Shown here: positions 20,762 through 31,862 of the stretch, piece after piece
Position numbering within the stretch: the first letter of the stretch is position 1
How the letters are laid out: every line of letters begins with the position of its first letter
Assembly (NCBI GenBank): GCA_963170055.1
Contig: CAUJGJ010000444.1
Span: forward strand, 5,925,618 to 5,989,617
DNA length: 64,000 bases
Reading direction: 5' to 3'
Source of the DNA: Halisarca cf. caerulea
Lineage: Eukaryota; Porifera; Demospongiae; Chondrillida; Halisarcidae
Program-made: the position numbers and the translations under genes
Notes under the pieces: model-generated
What the model was told of the DNA's origin: nothing
What the model saw: only the letters and a program-made list of their open reading frames with translations
Database searches by the model: none

Positions 20762-21269
20762 CTATTTCTCAGCTTTTGATAATATTGCACCTGCTTTGCC
20801 CTGAGCCCAGTGGGTATAATCCGGTAGTGTCCATGCTGATGGTAGGCTTATAATTCCTCTAAGATTCTCATATGCTTTTGTAGAATAGTATTTCATGTAG
20901 AGGCACCAACGTATGATGAGTGGGTGCCATCGCATTCCTTCAGGACCTTTGACCACGGCAGCCTGTTTCTGAATTAGAAGTATTTAGGTAAGGCAAATGG
21001 TTAGCTCACACCTTTAAAAATTATAACTTACTTGCTGTTCCCAAAAAAATTTTCTTAGAATCTTTGGGCTCTTGTTGAACTCTTTCATCTAGTTCTTTCA
21101 CCAAGCTAGCTGTATCGTCATTCAGGGATTGGTCGACATTGCTACAGTCTGATTCCAACAAGGCCTCAATTTTGGACTCCATCCTAGTGCATTTCAGCAG
21201 CAGCTTCAATTCACGTGCCTGTTCCTGTAGTTTTGCTCGGCTTATCAGTCGTACATCAAGACACCTCAA
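20762..21269 (-). pseudogene. P-element/THAP9-like transposase fragment with an intron
   Basis: On the minus strand the segment 20762-20968 encodes MRWHPLIIRWCLYMKYYSTK and LPSAWTLPDYTHW, the block before the RNase-H-like domain in P-element and THAP9-type transposases. Upstream, 21032-21269 encodes a charged, probably coiled-coil region ending KIF(W)EQQ. The two are separated by a 63-bp intron with GTAAGT donor and TTCAG acceptor (20969-21031). The exons join in frame only if one T is removed from the T-run near 21050, a likely single-base frameshift. The 3' part ends in a stop at 20762, next to the piggyBac relic. No catalytic domain remains. Confidence 0.6.
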
Positions 21270-21489
21270 GATCAGTTAGTGGCATTTGCTGCACGCTTGG
21301 TGGATAGTTAACTCCCTTTATACTTGTTATTGTTTAGTGATTTGTATTCTACTTTAGAGCTAACAATCTAGTTCCAATTGGTATATTGACTGTTGTTCTG
21401 GATATTATTATTTCGAATAGGGGGTGAAGCTTATTCGTTTCGATCTTCGTATATATTGTTTTTTGCTTACTTAGCTTCAACTAAGATAG

Positions 21490-23070
21490 GTACGGTTGTG
21501 ATTACGCTCGGGTGCAGAGGCTGAACTGCTTTGCTTGTGATATGAGAAGGGGTAACGGGGACGGCAATACAAGTAGGACTCACTTCACAATGGATCACCA
21601 GTGTTCGGCGGCGATGTCGTTGCGCGGCGTGCTCGTGGTTTGGGATATTCCAGCTGCGGCTGTCATTTGTGGAAGAAGCATGGCTTCCCCAAACCACGTG
21701 GTGAGGGGGGCGTGCCCTTTAACATCCCAGCCGACCGCCAGTCATGGGTATCATTTGATGCCGTGACTAGTTCGGTACGGTTGATCGACAGGGGTTCAGT
21801 TACGGTGTTCCAAATAGTGGGCTCAGCTCTCCTGTGGTCTATCAGTGTTCTAGGCAGAATTTTTCTATAGCAGGGGGGTGAGGGGTATAGCATAAATCAG
21901 TAATTGCAGTAAAGTGAATTCTTTTCACATTTTTTTCATCTAAGTCAATGTAAAGCAAAATTAACTAATCCATGGACAAAAGTGATGAATTTCTGCCCCT
22001 ATACTCATTATCCCCATGATCTCACACAAGAATTAAAGCAGGGTGGAGAGAATAAAAGCAGAGTGGGGAGAATAAAAGCAGGGTATATGGGGATAATGAA
22101 AGCAGGGTGGGGGAAAATGAAAGCAGGGTGGTACCACCCTGCTACCCTGCTTTAGCTAAAACCCTGGTCTATGCTCAAGGTAGTGAACATAATTAAATGG
22201 AGATTACGGAGGTAATCGGAGTTAATTAGGGAGCGTACGGGCTTCACGCTTTTGGGTGGAGGCGTCGATGTGAGGAAAATGGCGCGGTCGAAGTGGGTAC
22301 AAGGGGCGTTATTCGAATTGCATTAGAGTGTTTTGCAACCAATGCAAGCTAGAAAAGGGGGGTGCAGTCCAATGAGGGGGGTAACTAGGTTGCTGTGACA
22401 ACGAAGGTAGCTATTCTGTAAACAGAACCTATAGCCTAGTGGAAGCTCCGCTGACGCACTTCTTTTGATCCCGCCCTCCCATTTCCCTCTTAGTTTGTTC
22501 TCTACAGTTTGGGGCTGCCTTTAGCAGCACACCTTACTATTGAGATAGGTTGGATAAGTGCGCCGTTCGGGGGACCATTAGATAGTGGAACGTTATATAG
22601 GTGGGTTTTGGGATAGGATTTGTAGTCGCGGGGCAAGTTTAGTCTAGTAAGTCGTAATTGTGGGTGGATCCACTTAGACAGAGGTCAGGTCGGGCTGCGC
22701 TAGTTTGGGGGATTCGCCGAAGCGGTTTTAATAGGGTTGGACGGGTTTTGGGTGTATGTTTTTCCTTTTATTTTCACATAGGTCATCAAGATAGCTGTCC
22801 CAATCGGTCAGCGTCATTCTCCACCAGTAATTCTGGTGTGATAAGGCTGGGTGTTGAAGAAGCATGGCTTCCCCAAACCACGTGGTGAGGGGGGCGTGCC
22901 CTTTAACGTCCCAGCCAACCACCAGTCATGGGTATCATTCGATGCCGTGACTAGTTCAGTACGGTTGATCGACAGGGGGTTCAGTTACGGTGTTCCAAAT
23001 AGTGGGCTCAGCTCTCCTGTGGTCTATGCTCAAGGTAGTGAACATAATTAAATGGAGATTACGGAGGTAA
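21490..23070 (+). mobile_element. DIRS-like relic: gag pieces between direct repeats
   Basis: A segment of about 220 bp beginning AAGAAGCATGGCTTCCCCAA occurs twice: 21678-21842 (continued at 22167-22210 after a MITE) and 22856-23070. Upstream of the first copy a Cys/His-rich stretch (about 21520-21640) resembles the zinc-finger end of DIRS gag, with a frameshift. Between the copies, 22425-22475 matches the 5' leader of the DIRS relic at 24072 (GAACC...ATAGC, TAGTGGAAGCTC), and a pyrimidine tract with CACATAG acceptor is followed by a gag-like second exon at about 22784. So this is a deleted DIRS-like copy with direct terminal-type repeats. No intact gene. Confidence 0.55.
21843..22166. mobile_element. 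324-bp MITE, possibly hAT-type
   Basis: Comparison of the two copies of the surrounding repeat shows that 21843-22166 is an insertion: the uninterrupted copy at 23020-23030 reads straight through. The ends are imperfect inverted repeats, CAGTGTTCTAG and CAGGGTTTTAG. GTCTAT (or TGGTCTAT, depending on where the end is drawn) is duplicated. Inside are five or so AAAGCAGGGTGG-like subterminal repeats on one side. No coding capacity. Confidence 0.75.
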
Positions 23071-23074
23071 TTTA

Positions 23075-23124
23075 GTCTCGGGTGTATGCATATGAGCATG
23101 GCTCGGGTGTATGCATATGAGCAT
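23075..23124. repeat. Two tandem 25-bp units
   Basis: CTCGGGTGTATGCATATGAG plus CATGG is repeated exactly twice. It is followed by a pyrimidine-rich tract (23210-23245) and an A-run of about 22 at 23285-23306, which could be a retroelement tail. Confidence 0.8.
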
Positions 23125-23354
23125 GGCTCGTTATGTTCTTTGCCCATGCATAACCCAAAATGTAAATTGAATTAACAAATAGCATAAATTATAATAAATT
23201 ATAGTGTTACTTTTTCTTTTCTTTCTTTCTTTCGTTCTTTATTGTAAGGTCTACATGTTTGTCTTTTAATTCTAATTGATTTATTAAAAAAAAAAAAAAA
23301 AAAAAATTAACAAGTAGCATAATGTGTACTGATGTGCACTTGATCAATCATATA

Positions 23355-24065
23355 CATTGTGCTTGGAAATTTTCGTGGTACTAAATTTTCGCGGACGCAA
23401 CACTTGAGGATTTTGCGGTACTAAATTATTCGCGGATGCAGAATTTCAAATTCGCCTAGATTGGATTTTATATTAGTTCAACAATATGTAATCCTATATA
23501 AATTATGCACTGAAAAATGGCTGCTCTGTTTGTTAGCATGGTTGTTAGTCCGTGGAACGGTTATCAATACAAGTGCAAAGTGTTGTAGTTGATCTTCTCC
23601 AGCTGCCTTCCAGATTTTAGTTGGATATGGAGCGTCTGATGGGGGTAAAGAATGACTTGATCGACATAACGGACGAGAAGGTGAGTGGTATAATTAATAT
23701 TGAGATCTGCCATCATGTGCCTTAGAGGGTCAAGATTAGCCATCCACTGCCCTGCCACCTTCAATGAAGACAGCATTGACCTCGCCTGCTCTGAGGAGCA
23801 GGTCCCAACCCAATGCTTACTCAAAAATACTTTCTCTTGTCTGTTCAGTGTTGTACTTACTCTACCATTAACAGTATGTAGTGCTATTTTGTACTTACTG
23901 GTATTATGGCTATTTATTATTGTCATTAAAACACTCCAGCTTCTTTGTTCTTTGCTAAGACTCCTGTGCATACCACTGAACATGAAGGGTCGTACAGGAT
24001 TTTCACTGATTTAATTTTTGCGGATGCCGTGCAGTCCCGCAAAAAACGCGAAAGTTTCCGAGCGT
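23355..24065. mobile_element. Diverged MITE related to the one at 35150
   Basis: The left end (GGAAATTTTCGTGGTACTAA and a following TTTTCGCGG) and the right end (CGCGAAAGTTTCCGAGCG) form imperfect inverted repeats. Both share the TTTCGCGG-type subterminal motifs and a right-hand GATTTAA...GCGGATG block with the 651-bp element at 35150-35800. The interior is unrelated in detail. It lies just upstream of the third DIRS copy. Confidence 0.5.
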
Positions 24066-24117
24066 ATAAATAAAACAGAACCCATAGCTTAGTGGAAGCT
24101 CTGCCGACGCTCTTCTT

Positions 24118-25937
24118 TTGATGATGTCTGAAGATATGGTTACAGTTTCTTCCTTGTCCCAGACTGTCGCCGATTTGTCGGCCGCCGTGTCTTCTATCCA
24201 GAGACAGCAGGAGAGGTTGCTGGATACCCTGGTGTCGTCTCAGGTTCAGCCCTCCACCCAAGGTCCGAGTCGCGACTCCAATAGTGGGTCTGGAGGTTCG
24301 GGTGAGTTTTTCGTTGTAGCGTTTTTGTGTTATGTTTTTGTCCTTAATTTTGGTAGGTTTGTCATGGCAGGGTATGGCCTTGGCTAGCTTTAATTTGTCA
24401 GAGTGTTTTCTTTTCGGACTAGTTGTTTTTGTTCCCTACTTGTGATGTGACAGGATTGTTTGTCTGTTTGTGGTTGCAACAAACGGTTTGGTTACCTTTT
24501 GCGTGGGAGGTATGGTACTTGTGGCTTCCCTGTTTACAATTTCTTTTGGGTCCACCTTTAGCAAGGTCTTAGTTGTGTGCATATTAGTTCATTTGTGTGC
24601 TGTAGGTGGGTGCCCCAGTTTAATTGTTGTTGTCCTTTCTTGTATTTGTTCCGTTGTAGCCGCTGGTTCTCAGTGATCTTTGTGTGGTTGCGGAGCTGTT
24701 TGTAATAGGACTTAAAGTTTCTTTGATTGCTAGTGGCTCAGTTGGTCCCGTTGTATCACGTCTTTCTTTTACCTCTCGTTTTGGATATGAATTTTTGGAA
24801 GTTGTCCTGTTAGGACTCTCTTCTATACTATGATAGGGGTTCAGTGTTATTCGGAGATAACCTCTTGTGTTTCTCCATGCTCCCGGCTGTGGGTACCATC
24901 ATTTGGAGACATCCTCTAGTGGCTCTCCTCTCTCTCTCTTATCTTATGACTTTTAGCATGGCCTGCTAGGGTCCTCTATGTTCATTATCTTGGGTAGGGT
25001 CATTTGGAAGATGTCCCCTTGAGGATCTTCACTTTGCATGATGTATCTGTTATTGGATATCTCTGTGTGTTGCAGAATATTCTCTAGACTCTGTAATTTG
25101 ACTTCATTATGGCTGCTAGGTTGTATGTAGTTCGGCGTTCACGTTGGCTTGTACAATTGTATTTTCTTTTAGGTCACATTGCGGGCTCTGCCCACTCTGG
25201 TCAGGAACATGGGACTCTTTCTGGGAAAGAGCCAGAACCATTATCGGCTTCCCCTTCTACTCCGACTTCAACTCCGGTTGAAAAAGCAGAATCTGGTTTT
25301 GTTCCAGGTACTGGCTTGCCCGCTATATATACCTGCTACTTTGGTGTCCCGGATTACTCGGGGAGAATTTATAGATCTGGGGGAGCTGCTTCCAGAGTAT
25401 ATCGGGGAATTGTTTTTAAAGTCCCAGCAGTCGAGCAAACATGCTAGGAAACCCCCTCCTATTGAGAAGCCTACTGAGTGGATGCTGTTTTTTTCTTGTT
25501 TTGTGGCAGTCATGGTTCACCACAAACCATCTTTGGCTTCAAGTCTGGTTGCGTATCAGGCGTCAATCATGCGTTTGGTGCGTGATTATCCTGGACGTGC
25601 GTGGTGGACCTACGATCGATCTTTCCGCCAGAAGATGGCTGCTTCTCCTGAGGGAGACTGGGGAAAGTTGGACCATGATTTGTGGGCGTTGGCTATCGGA
25701 ACTCGTAACTCGCAGGATTACAAAGCAATCACTCCTCCCCGACGTCCAGCTCAAGCTTGCGATAATTGGAACTTGCGTAGGTGTGACAAGATGTACTGCC
25801 CTTTCCCTCACGTCTGTTCCTTTTGTGGCCGTGCTAGGCAGGAGGAGGGGCAACTGCCACCACCCTTCATGGGTCCTTCAGGTCATCCACTGGGTCCAGT
25901 TAGGTCTCAATTCTTCCGTTATGGTAGAAGGTTGTAG
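24118..25937 (+). pseudogene. DIRS-like gag with an 871-bp intron
   Basis: Exon 1 (24118-24301) starts MMMSEDMVTVSSLSQTVADL, a coiled-coil-like Q-rich start. It ends at a G|GTGAGT donor. After a T/G-rich region an acceptor TTCTTTTAG ends at 25172, and exon 2 continues in phase (SGHIAGSAHSGQEHG). Near 25325 a four-base TATA expansion shifts the frame; from there it reads DLGELLPEYIG, WMLFFSCFVAVM, SASIM-like and RLVRDYPGRAWWTYD, aligned by eye with the gag at 11.5-12.4 kb. A Cys/His finger CDNWNLRRCDKMYCPFPHVC follows. The frameshift makes it non-functional as it stands. Confidence 0.65.
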
Positions 25938-26533
25938 AAATTTTGCTCTTATCTCAGGCTTTGTGAGACACTTACATGTATGCTATGGTTTGGGACTATA
26001 CTTGTATAATTCTTATTTAGATCTTAAATTGTAGACTTTTAGTATTTGGTTCTTGTATTTTGATTTTAGGTATTTATATGTTTATATAAATTATATGCTG
26101 TAATCCGTAATATTCCACTATTTAATACGTGTAATGAGTTCATTATCGTTTCAATCAGTTCTATGTTGACCAACAAGTATAGGTCGCAACTGTCATCGGC
26201 AGACGTATCGTTCGTGGTCATCTTTCACTTGTCAGTTCTGGCTAGGGTTAAACTATATATTTACTTTTAGGTTAATTTGTCTTGTTACATGAGGGTCAAT
26301 TTTTATTATTATTATTTATTTATTTATTTTTTTTCTTGGTTCTTAATCCAATGTCTGCTGTCTGGTATACGGGAGCATTCGTCACGTTTACTACTATTTA
26401 TCTAGATTGTTTTAGCAGAATTGTTTTTAATATTATATTGGGGTTTTCTATTTAGGGGTAATTCCTGATCTCGACCTTAGGTGTACCTATTTCTCAAGGA
26501 TGGGCTGCATCCCAGAGGCTAGCCAAGCAGTTT

Positions 26534-26880
26534 GTGGATATTCATGCGGCGGCAGACTCAGTGCCGGCCAAGGTGGTTTCTTTACCTCCAGAGGCCCAGA
26601 GGGTATCATCTCCTCTTCAAGCTAAGGTATGGGAGGCTGCTCTGGCAGGCCACCCTAATCGTCAGTGGGTGAAGTTGCTTCTGGACGGCATTACTTTGGG
26701 TGTACGTCTCGGTTTCGATGGGCGCCCTGTTTGTTCTGCAGGTCGCAATTTGCCATCTGCATCAGAGAATGCGGCAGTAGTGCGTGATTACTTGAAGAAG
26801 GAGCAAACTCGAGGGTCCATTTCCGGCCCTTGGCTCTTACCTTCTTTGCCTGTGCCTGTCACTGTTGACTTCATTACCTG
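26534..26880 (+). pseudogene. Start of DIRS-like RT gene, truncated
   Basis: The frame reads RVSSPLQAKVWEAALAGHP, then LLLDGITLGVRLGF and VVRDYLKKEQTRGSISGPW. This matches the region just before the RT palm in the copy at 12.8-13.1 kb (ITPLEW-like, GIQEGFRIGFNYG, INEYLAEE). The homology ends near 26850. A pyrimidine tract with TTTAG lies at 26452, as expected of a splice acceptor between gag and pol. Confidence 0.65.
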
Positions 26881-26889
26881 TAATTGCAC

Positions 26890-27600
26890 TCTGTATTCCA
26901 TGCAATGAGTGCACTTAGGTGCCTGATTTGGACCCTTTTGGCTACCAGTCGGCTACATTTCACATGCCTGATTGTACCTTTTAGGTGCTCAGAACCAAAG
27001 GCCACATGTTTGTCCACGAAATTGGTCTTTTCACCATTTTTGTCAACAAACAGGTCTTTTTTGGCATGTCTTAGTTCCAAGGACTCAACATCTCCATTGC
27101 CACAGCAGAGTCAAAGATCTGCTAGATATTGAACTGCATATGTAATATTGTCTTCTGTAAGACGTTCTGGGAGATCTGATAGTTCTGGTGTGGAGTCCTT
27201 TGAAATCATCTGCCCCAGAGAATACACTTTGCATTCCCCACAGTCCGATACTGTCAGTTCCTTTGTGATAACAAAGTGATCGCAACCCTCCTCGGATTGT
27301 TCTAGCATACACAGTAGAGTTAAGGTACTTTGCGAAGAGGGTCCCACAATCCAACCATGGGTAATCCAGAACTCTGAAGTTGTTCTTTACACTTTTCAAG
27401 CAACTTGTAGCCTTTTTCCATTGTGACTTTCTGTAATGTTGAATGTGAATAAGATATATGATCCTTGAATATCTAGGATGAGTCATGCACACAGTTCTGC
27501 ATGAATACTTGCACATGTACATATTATCCACTTCTACCCATACCTTTGCAGATCCTTTCTGATGTCTCCCAATTTGCTGACGTATGCTTCGTTTGCCCAT
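26890..27600 (-). pseudogene. Unrecognised minus-strand gene relic
   Basis: Minus-strand frames 27085-27600 and 27111-27347 are open and overlap. They can be joined by one frameshift near 27310 (WLDCGTLFAKYLNSTVYAR then LEQSEEGCDHFVITKELTVS). A third piece lies at 26874-27080. The composition is protein-like (CMTHPRYSRIIYLIHIQHYR) but I do not recognise the family. Confidence 0.35.
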
Positions 27601-27714
27601 CCTTGCAAATCACTAGTTTAGTAACTAAAATAACTGAATAGGAGCTAGGACCCTTCTATTTTACCTTTAAATAATAGCCAAGGCTTTTGTTCCGGACACT
27701 TCCGCTGAAAGTAA

Positions 27715-27959
27715 CAAGTGATTCGAGTTAAAAACTCGTGGGGGCTGCCGCCCCACGCACTCGAATCACTTGCAAAGCATTGGAGTGTAAGTGCACAGCT
27801 GAACATTCATTGAACATACTGTTTATTGTAACTGGACGATTGTTTTGAAAACAATGGCCATATTTGGCAATTGTTTTCAAAACAATTCCTATAACTCATT
27901 CCTGTACTTCTCTATTACTATTATATAAATTCTCTATTGTAAGACTTTTCTTCAGATCC

Positions 27960-28028
<69 letters not shown>

Positions 28029-28070
28029 CGAGCGTTACACACCGGAAGTCCAAATGAAAATAATATAGGG
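27715..28070 (+). repeat. Repeat R1, copy 1 (hairpin head, unique body, (TA)n, 3' block)
   Basis: It starts with a double hairpin: 14-bp arms CAAGTGATTCGAGT and ACTCGAATCACTTG (27715-27772) around a GTGGGG...CCCCAC inner stem. The body contains a second palindrome, GATTGTTTTGAAAACAATGG and TTGTTTTCAAAACAA. Then comes a (TA)n run (27964-28023) and an end block GAGCGTTACACACCGGAAGT. The same order is present at 31526 and 48177. No coding capacity; type of element unknown. Confidence 0.85.
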
Positions 28071-28113
28071 GCTGCCTTCTGGCGGCCCAACAATCGAGGC
28101 AACCAAATTTGCA

Positions 28114-28365
28114 ATTATGCCCAACAGGTTCCAACTGCACTGCTTGAATCCAGGAACTACTACACTCCGCCATGCAGCTATAATGCCAGACCATATATGC
28201 ACAGTGAGTGCATACCCATCAAGGAACATGAGAGGAAATGCACTCCAGACCAAAGTTCATGGGGTAAACCACTCAATCATGTCCGACAGGTGCCAACTAC
28301 ACTGCTTGAATCCAGCAAATACTATATACCCTACCAACTACAATATATGACCATATACACAGCAA
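28114..28365 (+). repeat. Diverged tandem duplication, unit of about 155 bp
   Basis: A segment with CAACTGCACTGCTTGAATCC (28133-28152) recurs as CAACTACACTGCTTGAATCC (28291-28310), with similar flanks (TACTACA/TACTATA, ACCATAT, CACAG). No gene recognised. Confidence 0.7.
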
Positions 28366-28460
28366 ACCATCAAAGCCAATTGAACAATTACTTAGAGTAT
28401 ACTCAGTGCAGAACGATTATTTTTGAAGTAACTGTTAGGCTAAGCTTAAAAGACATAAAA

Positions 28461-28670
28461 CAAGAGATTTGAGTTTGAAAACTCATGGGCCGCCTACAGC
28501 TCTGGAAACTCAAATCGTTTGGAAATTGTCGTTATTGACAAACTAAAACTTTGAAGAACTCTTCTGATCTAAAAGACTCTTTGCTGATGAAATAAGGAAC
28601 AAACGGATTGTACCGGAATATAGCTGAAATATTTTGTACTGACTTAGCGTCTGACATGTTGACATATATA
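28461..28670 (+). repeat. Repeat R2, copy 1
   Basis: A head hairpin (CAAGAGATTTGAGTTT and AAACTCAAATCGTTTG, 28461-28521) is followed by a body with GAAGAACTCTTCTG and AAGACTCTTTGCTGATG, ending GTCTGACATGTTGACATATA. Other copies lie at 40680-40887 (inverted) and 48473-48690. No coding capacity. Confidence 0.8.
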
Positions 28671-28672
28671 TA

Positions 28673-28850
28673 CAGTGGAACCTCTCTAATCCGACACCTC
28701 TATAATCCAACATTCTCTCTAATCCGACCATGTTATGAGGTACAGTCACCATGTTTGACTGTACTAAGAAGCACTGGATAATCCAACAAACTCTGTAATC
28801 TGACATCTAATTTCAGTCCCATGGAATGTCGGATTATGGAGGCGTCACTG
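28673..28850. mobile_element. 178-bp Tigger-type MITE
   Basis: It begins CAGTGGAACCTCTCTAATCC and ends GTCGGATTATGGAGGCGTCACTG (reverse-complement related), flanked by TA at 28671-28672 and 28851-28852. Same family as the element at 32108. No ORF. Confidence 0.85.
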
Positions 28851-28859
28851 TATATATAT

Positions 28860-29162
28860 AACCGTACAGAAACCATTTAAAAATGGATAAAAGATGTAGG
28901 GATGAAAAAATGGCAATCATCAAAAATCACTGGAACAAGACAGAGTTGTTTGTTGCATAGGGCTGAACAGGCATAGGTATAGACATACAGAGGGTTAGGT
29001 ATACATTGGGCTAGACGGGCATGAGGATGGACTATGCATAGGTCTAGGACTGACATAGTGCAAGGCATACATGGGGCTAGACAGGTACAGAGCTTGACTG
29101 GGTAAAGGGCTTTTTCATCCCTACATTTTTTTATCCATTTTTAAATGGTTTTTGTACGGTTC
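28860..29162. repeat. 303-bp foldback/MITE with ~50-bp inverted ends
   Basis: AACCGTACAGAAACCATTTA continues to GTAGGGATGAAAAA on the left. The right end is its near-exact reverse complement, ending GGTTTTTGTACGGTT. The core has several TAGACA/GGCTAGAC/CATAGG short motifs. No gene. Confidence 0.8.
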
Positions 29163-29309
29163 TTGTCTGTGTACTTTTTATTTCTATTTTGAACATATGC
29201 CCATGAAACAGCATATTCTCTACATTTTAACTGAAAATTGACACAAAAGGTTGCCACATATGCGAGTATTAGACCATCCAGATACAAGTCGGCCATTTAT
29301 AAAATGGCG

Positions 29310-29923
29310 GACACGGCCAATTTTGCAGTCATGATCACGAAGATATCGCCCACAGCCAAGGTACAACTAACGAAGAATTAAAAGCTAAAGACACCCAACC
29401 GAGGACACACTGCACTTCTGAAGAACCACAGAGGCAAAGGGAACAAACTTTCCTCATGTCCAACATATTTTCCACACTCCCGGCACCCGTATCCAGCAGA
29501 GTTGATCTCCTCAAGTGGAAAGTAAAGAAACTTGAAAGCGAGAATCACCAGTTACAAGGCTATCTATTTCACGTAAGAGAAGAAGCAGACAGGAAAATCA
29601 AAAGCATTAAAGAACATTACCAATATATGTTCTTGGAAAACAATAGAGCATCCAAATTATTATTAAAGCCCAGATCTTTTTGTACAAAGTAGTCAATGCA
29701 TTCACATGATGATCATTCACTTGTATCTATGAACTGCTGAAAAAAAATCACTTCTCAATTGAGATACATTTCGCAAACAATGGGTGAGTCCTGTATACAA
29801 AGAAAGAGAAATACACATTATTTTTTAAATCACAGGATACAAGAATGGGACAGAAAAGCAAGCATAGCCGCCGGATACAGCTACGATGAAAATCATGAAG
29901 TCGCCTGGCATGAAGCTGTGAAG
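29310..29923 (+). other. Possible small multi-exon gene (coiled-coil), unrecognised
   Basis: A frame open from about 29325 to the TAG at 29690 encodes a charged segment, a likely initiator MSNIFSTLPAPVSSRVDLL (29456) and a coiled coil LLKWKVKKLESENHQLQGYL. Downstream, 29836-29923 is bounded by a TCACAG acceptor and GTTTGT donor and is open (IQEWDRKASIAAGYSYDEN). A third open piece near 30000-30055 ends at GGTAAGC. These look like exons, but the frames were not proved to join. They could be the 5' exons of the DDE transposase relic that follows. Confidence 0.35.
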
Positions 29924-30640
29924 GTTTGTCATAGTATTATGTAAAACTCCCATGTTGGGGATTTTCGTAGGCCAAGTAGATTTTTAGATAATGAACAAAA
30001 ATGACAATTTGACACTACAAGCACTCACAATTTTACCTGAAACTTTCGAAGGAGGTAAGCAATCGAAATCCCCAACATGGAAAGCCTTTATTACTTCAAG
30101 TACTAACAAGAAACCTAAAAAACAAAGGCCGATCGGTCATATGTCACATCCTACCGGCTTTTAAAGATCTAACAAAACTAGAAGTGCTTCATTGCTATTT
30201 TGTCACGTGACACAAAAAAAGATTATGTGTAAAATTATAATGACGTCACGCACCAGCTGCACAACTAAATGCTATTAGTCACGCAAAGTTCACATGTGGA
30301 AGCCCGAGAAGTGCACAAATTCCTTCAATTAGGTGCCTGCGCTGGATTCTCGAGGATTTTGGACATGTTCCACATGTGAGGGCGGTGAAACAGTGTCATA
30401 AAAAAAATTACGCATGATAGAACCATAGATTTAACTCATAAATAGAGTAGCTATCATAATCATAGAACCATGAGCTGGCTGATCCATGCGCTGCTGCGCA
30501 TGCACAAAAGGAAAGGCATTCAATTTGAAGTTCCCTTTTAGGGGTGTTAATGTTCTTGTGTGGAGTGTAGTATTTTCAAACAGAATGTTTTCTATGACCC
30601 CTTCGTTCTATTCCAATCGAATGCCTTTATCTACTTGAAA
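29924..30640. other. Gene-poor stretch with a spaced inverted repeat
   Basis: A 15-bp inverted repeat CCATGTTGGGGATTT (29951-29965) pairs with AAATCCCCAACATGG (30065-30079). One weak exon-like piece lies between. The rest, including TGACGTCA and CACATGTG motifs near 30240-30370, has no recognised gene. Confidence 0.4.
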
Positions 30641-31525
30641 CAGAGTTCTAGAGGAGCCATTCATTCAAGTGGCTCCAGCTGTGCCAGTGGAAATGATCCC
30701 ACATTGGCTTTGCATCAAAAGCTGGATTTGCTGCTGCAGAAGACCACCTCCCAGTAGAACCTAGTTTCTCAGCTCACCACCAAAATGATGAACTAACAAA
30801 GGAGCTGTCTACCATGAAGGCTACAATTTCAGCTCTTAAGAAGAACATATTCTGCCAAAGTAGTACTTTCTTTTCGGCTTTTGAACAGCCCGGTGAGGTT
30901 ACCAGCATGTCAGCAATTATTGCGATGTACGTTCTGAAAGGAACAGGTGTGAAGGTTTGTTCAGCTGCACCTAATGTTGAATTGTACTTACGGGTAAGTG
31001 AAAGGTGGGCTGGGGACTTTTGGGAGGATGTGGTGAGATCTCTGACAAAGAAGAGAGGGCATTCACATCATAAAAGCACCATTTCTAGTGATGTGTATAT
31101 ATGAAGAAAGTCTATTGCCTACTTGAGAGAGAAAACAGCGGCTAAGGTTAACAACCTGACTGTTGCAAGTTTTCAAAAGTGGGTCACTGACAGCCTGTTG
31201 CTATCCCTTACTAACTCATATTTTGGCAATGAAATATCAAGAACTGTTGCCTTGTGCATGTTACAGTCATATGGCTTTCTGTATTCCAAGTTTCAAAAAG
31301 GCTATATTGACGGCCATGAAAGAAATGATTTAGTTGAATACTGTATTGTCTTTTTACAGAAGATGAACGAATTGGAGCAGAATCACATGCCACCACCTTA
31401 CTTGTACAGATGACATCCACCCTTACACACTTGGTAGCAGCACTAATTCCAAGCACCTTGTACTTATATATCCAGATGAATCATCCTTCCAGCCCAATGA
31501 AGGCAGGACCAGTGGATGGCATGAA

Positions 31526-31782
31526 CAAGTAATTCGAGTTAAAAACTCGTGGGGGCTGCCGCCCCACGCACTCGAATCACTTGCAAAGCATTGGAGTGTA
31601 AGTGTACAGCTGAACATTCATTGAACATACTGTTTATTGTAACTGGACGATTGTTTTGAAAACAATGGCCATATTTGGCAATTGTTTTCAAAACAATTCC
31701 TATAATTCATTCCTGTATAAATTCATACTTCTCTATTATACTATTATATAAATTCTCTATTATAAGACTTTTCTTCAAATCC

Positions 31783-31821
<39 letters not shown>

Positions 31822-31862
31822 GACGAGCGTTACACACCGGAAGTCCAAATGAAAACAATATA
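31526..31862 (+). repeat. Repeat R1, copy 2
   Basis: Same order as at 27715: hairpin head (31526-31583), palindromic TTGTTTTGAAAACAA body, (TA)n at about 31787-31820, end block GAGCGTTACACACCGGAAGT. It is inserted in a transposase relic directly after the codons for GWHEQ. The GGGGCTGCCTGTGGCAGCCCC just behind it (31864-31884) is a further hairpin, possibly the real end. Confidence 0.85.

Larger units (their letters stand above)
24066..26880 (+). mobile_element. DIRS-like relic, third copy, 3'-truncated
   Basis: The copy has the leader shared with 22425-22475, a gag gene in two exons and the start of an RT gene. It is cut at about 26850-26880, before the catalytic RT motifs. Unlike the copy at 11-15 kb it is AT-rich, so the two belong to distinct families although their gag and RT starts are homologous. 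Confidence 0.65.

Noticed and set aside
27864..28472. 202-codon frame across a (TA)n tract
   Set aside because: It is a run-through of repeat R1 (alternating Ile-Tyr) and a tandem duplication; no domain.
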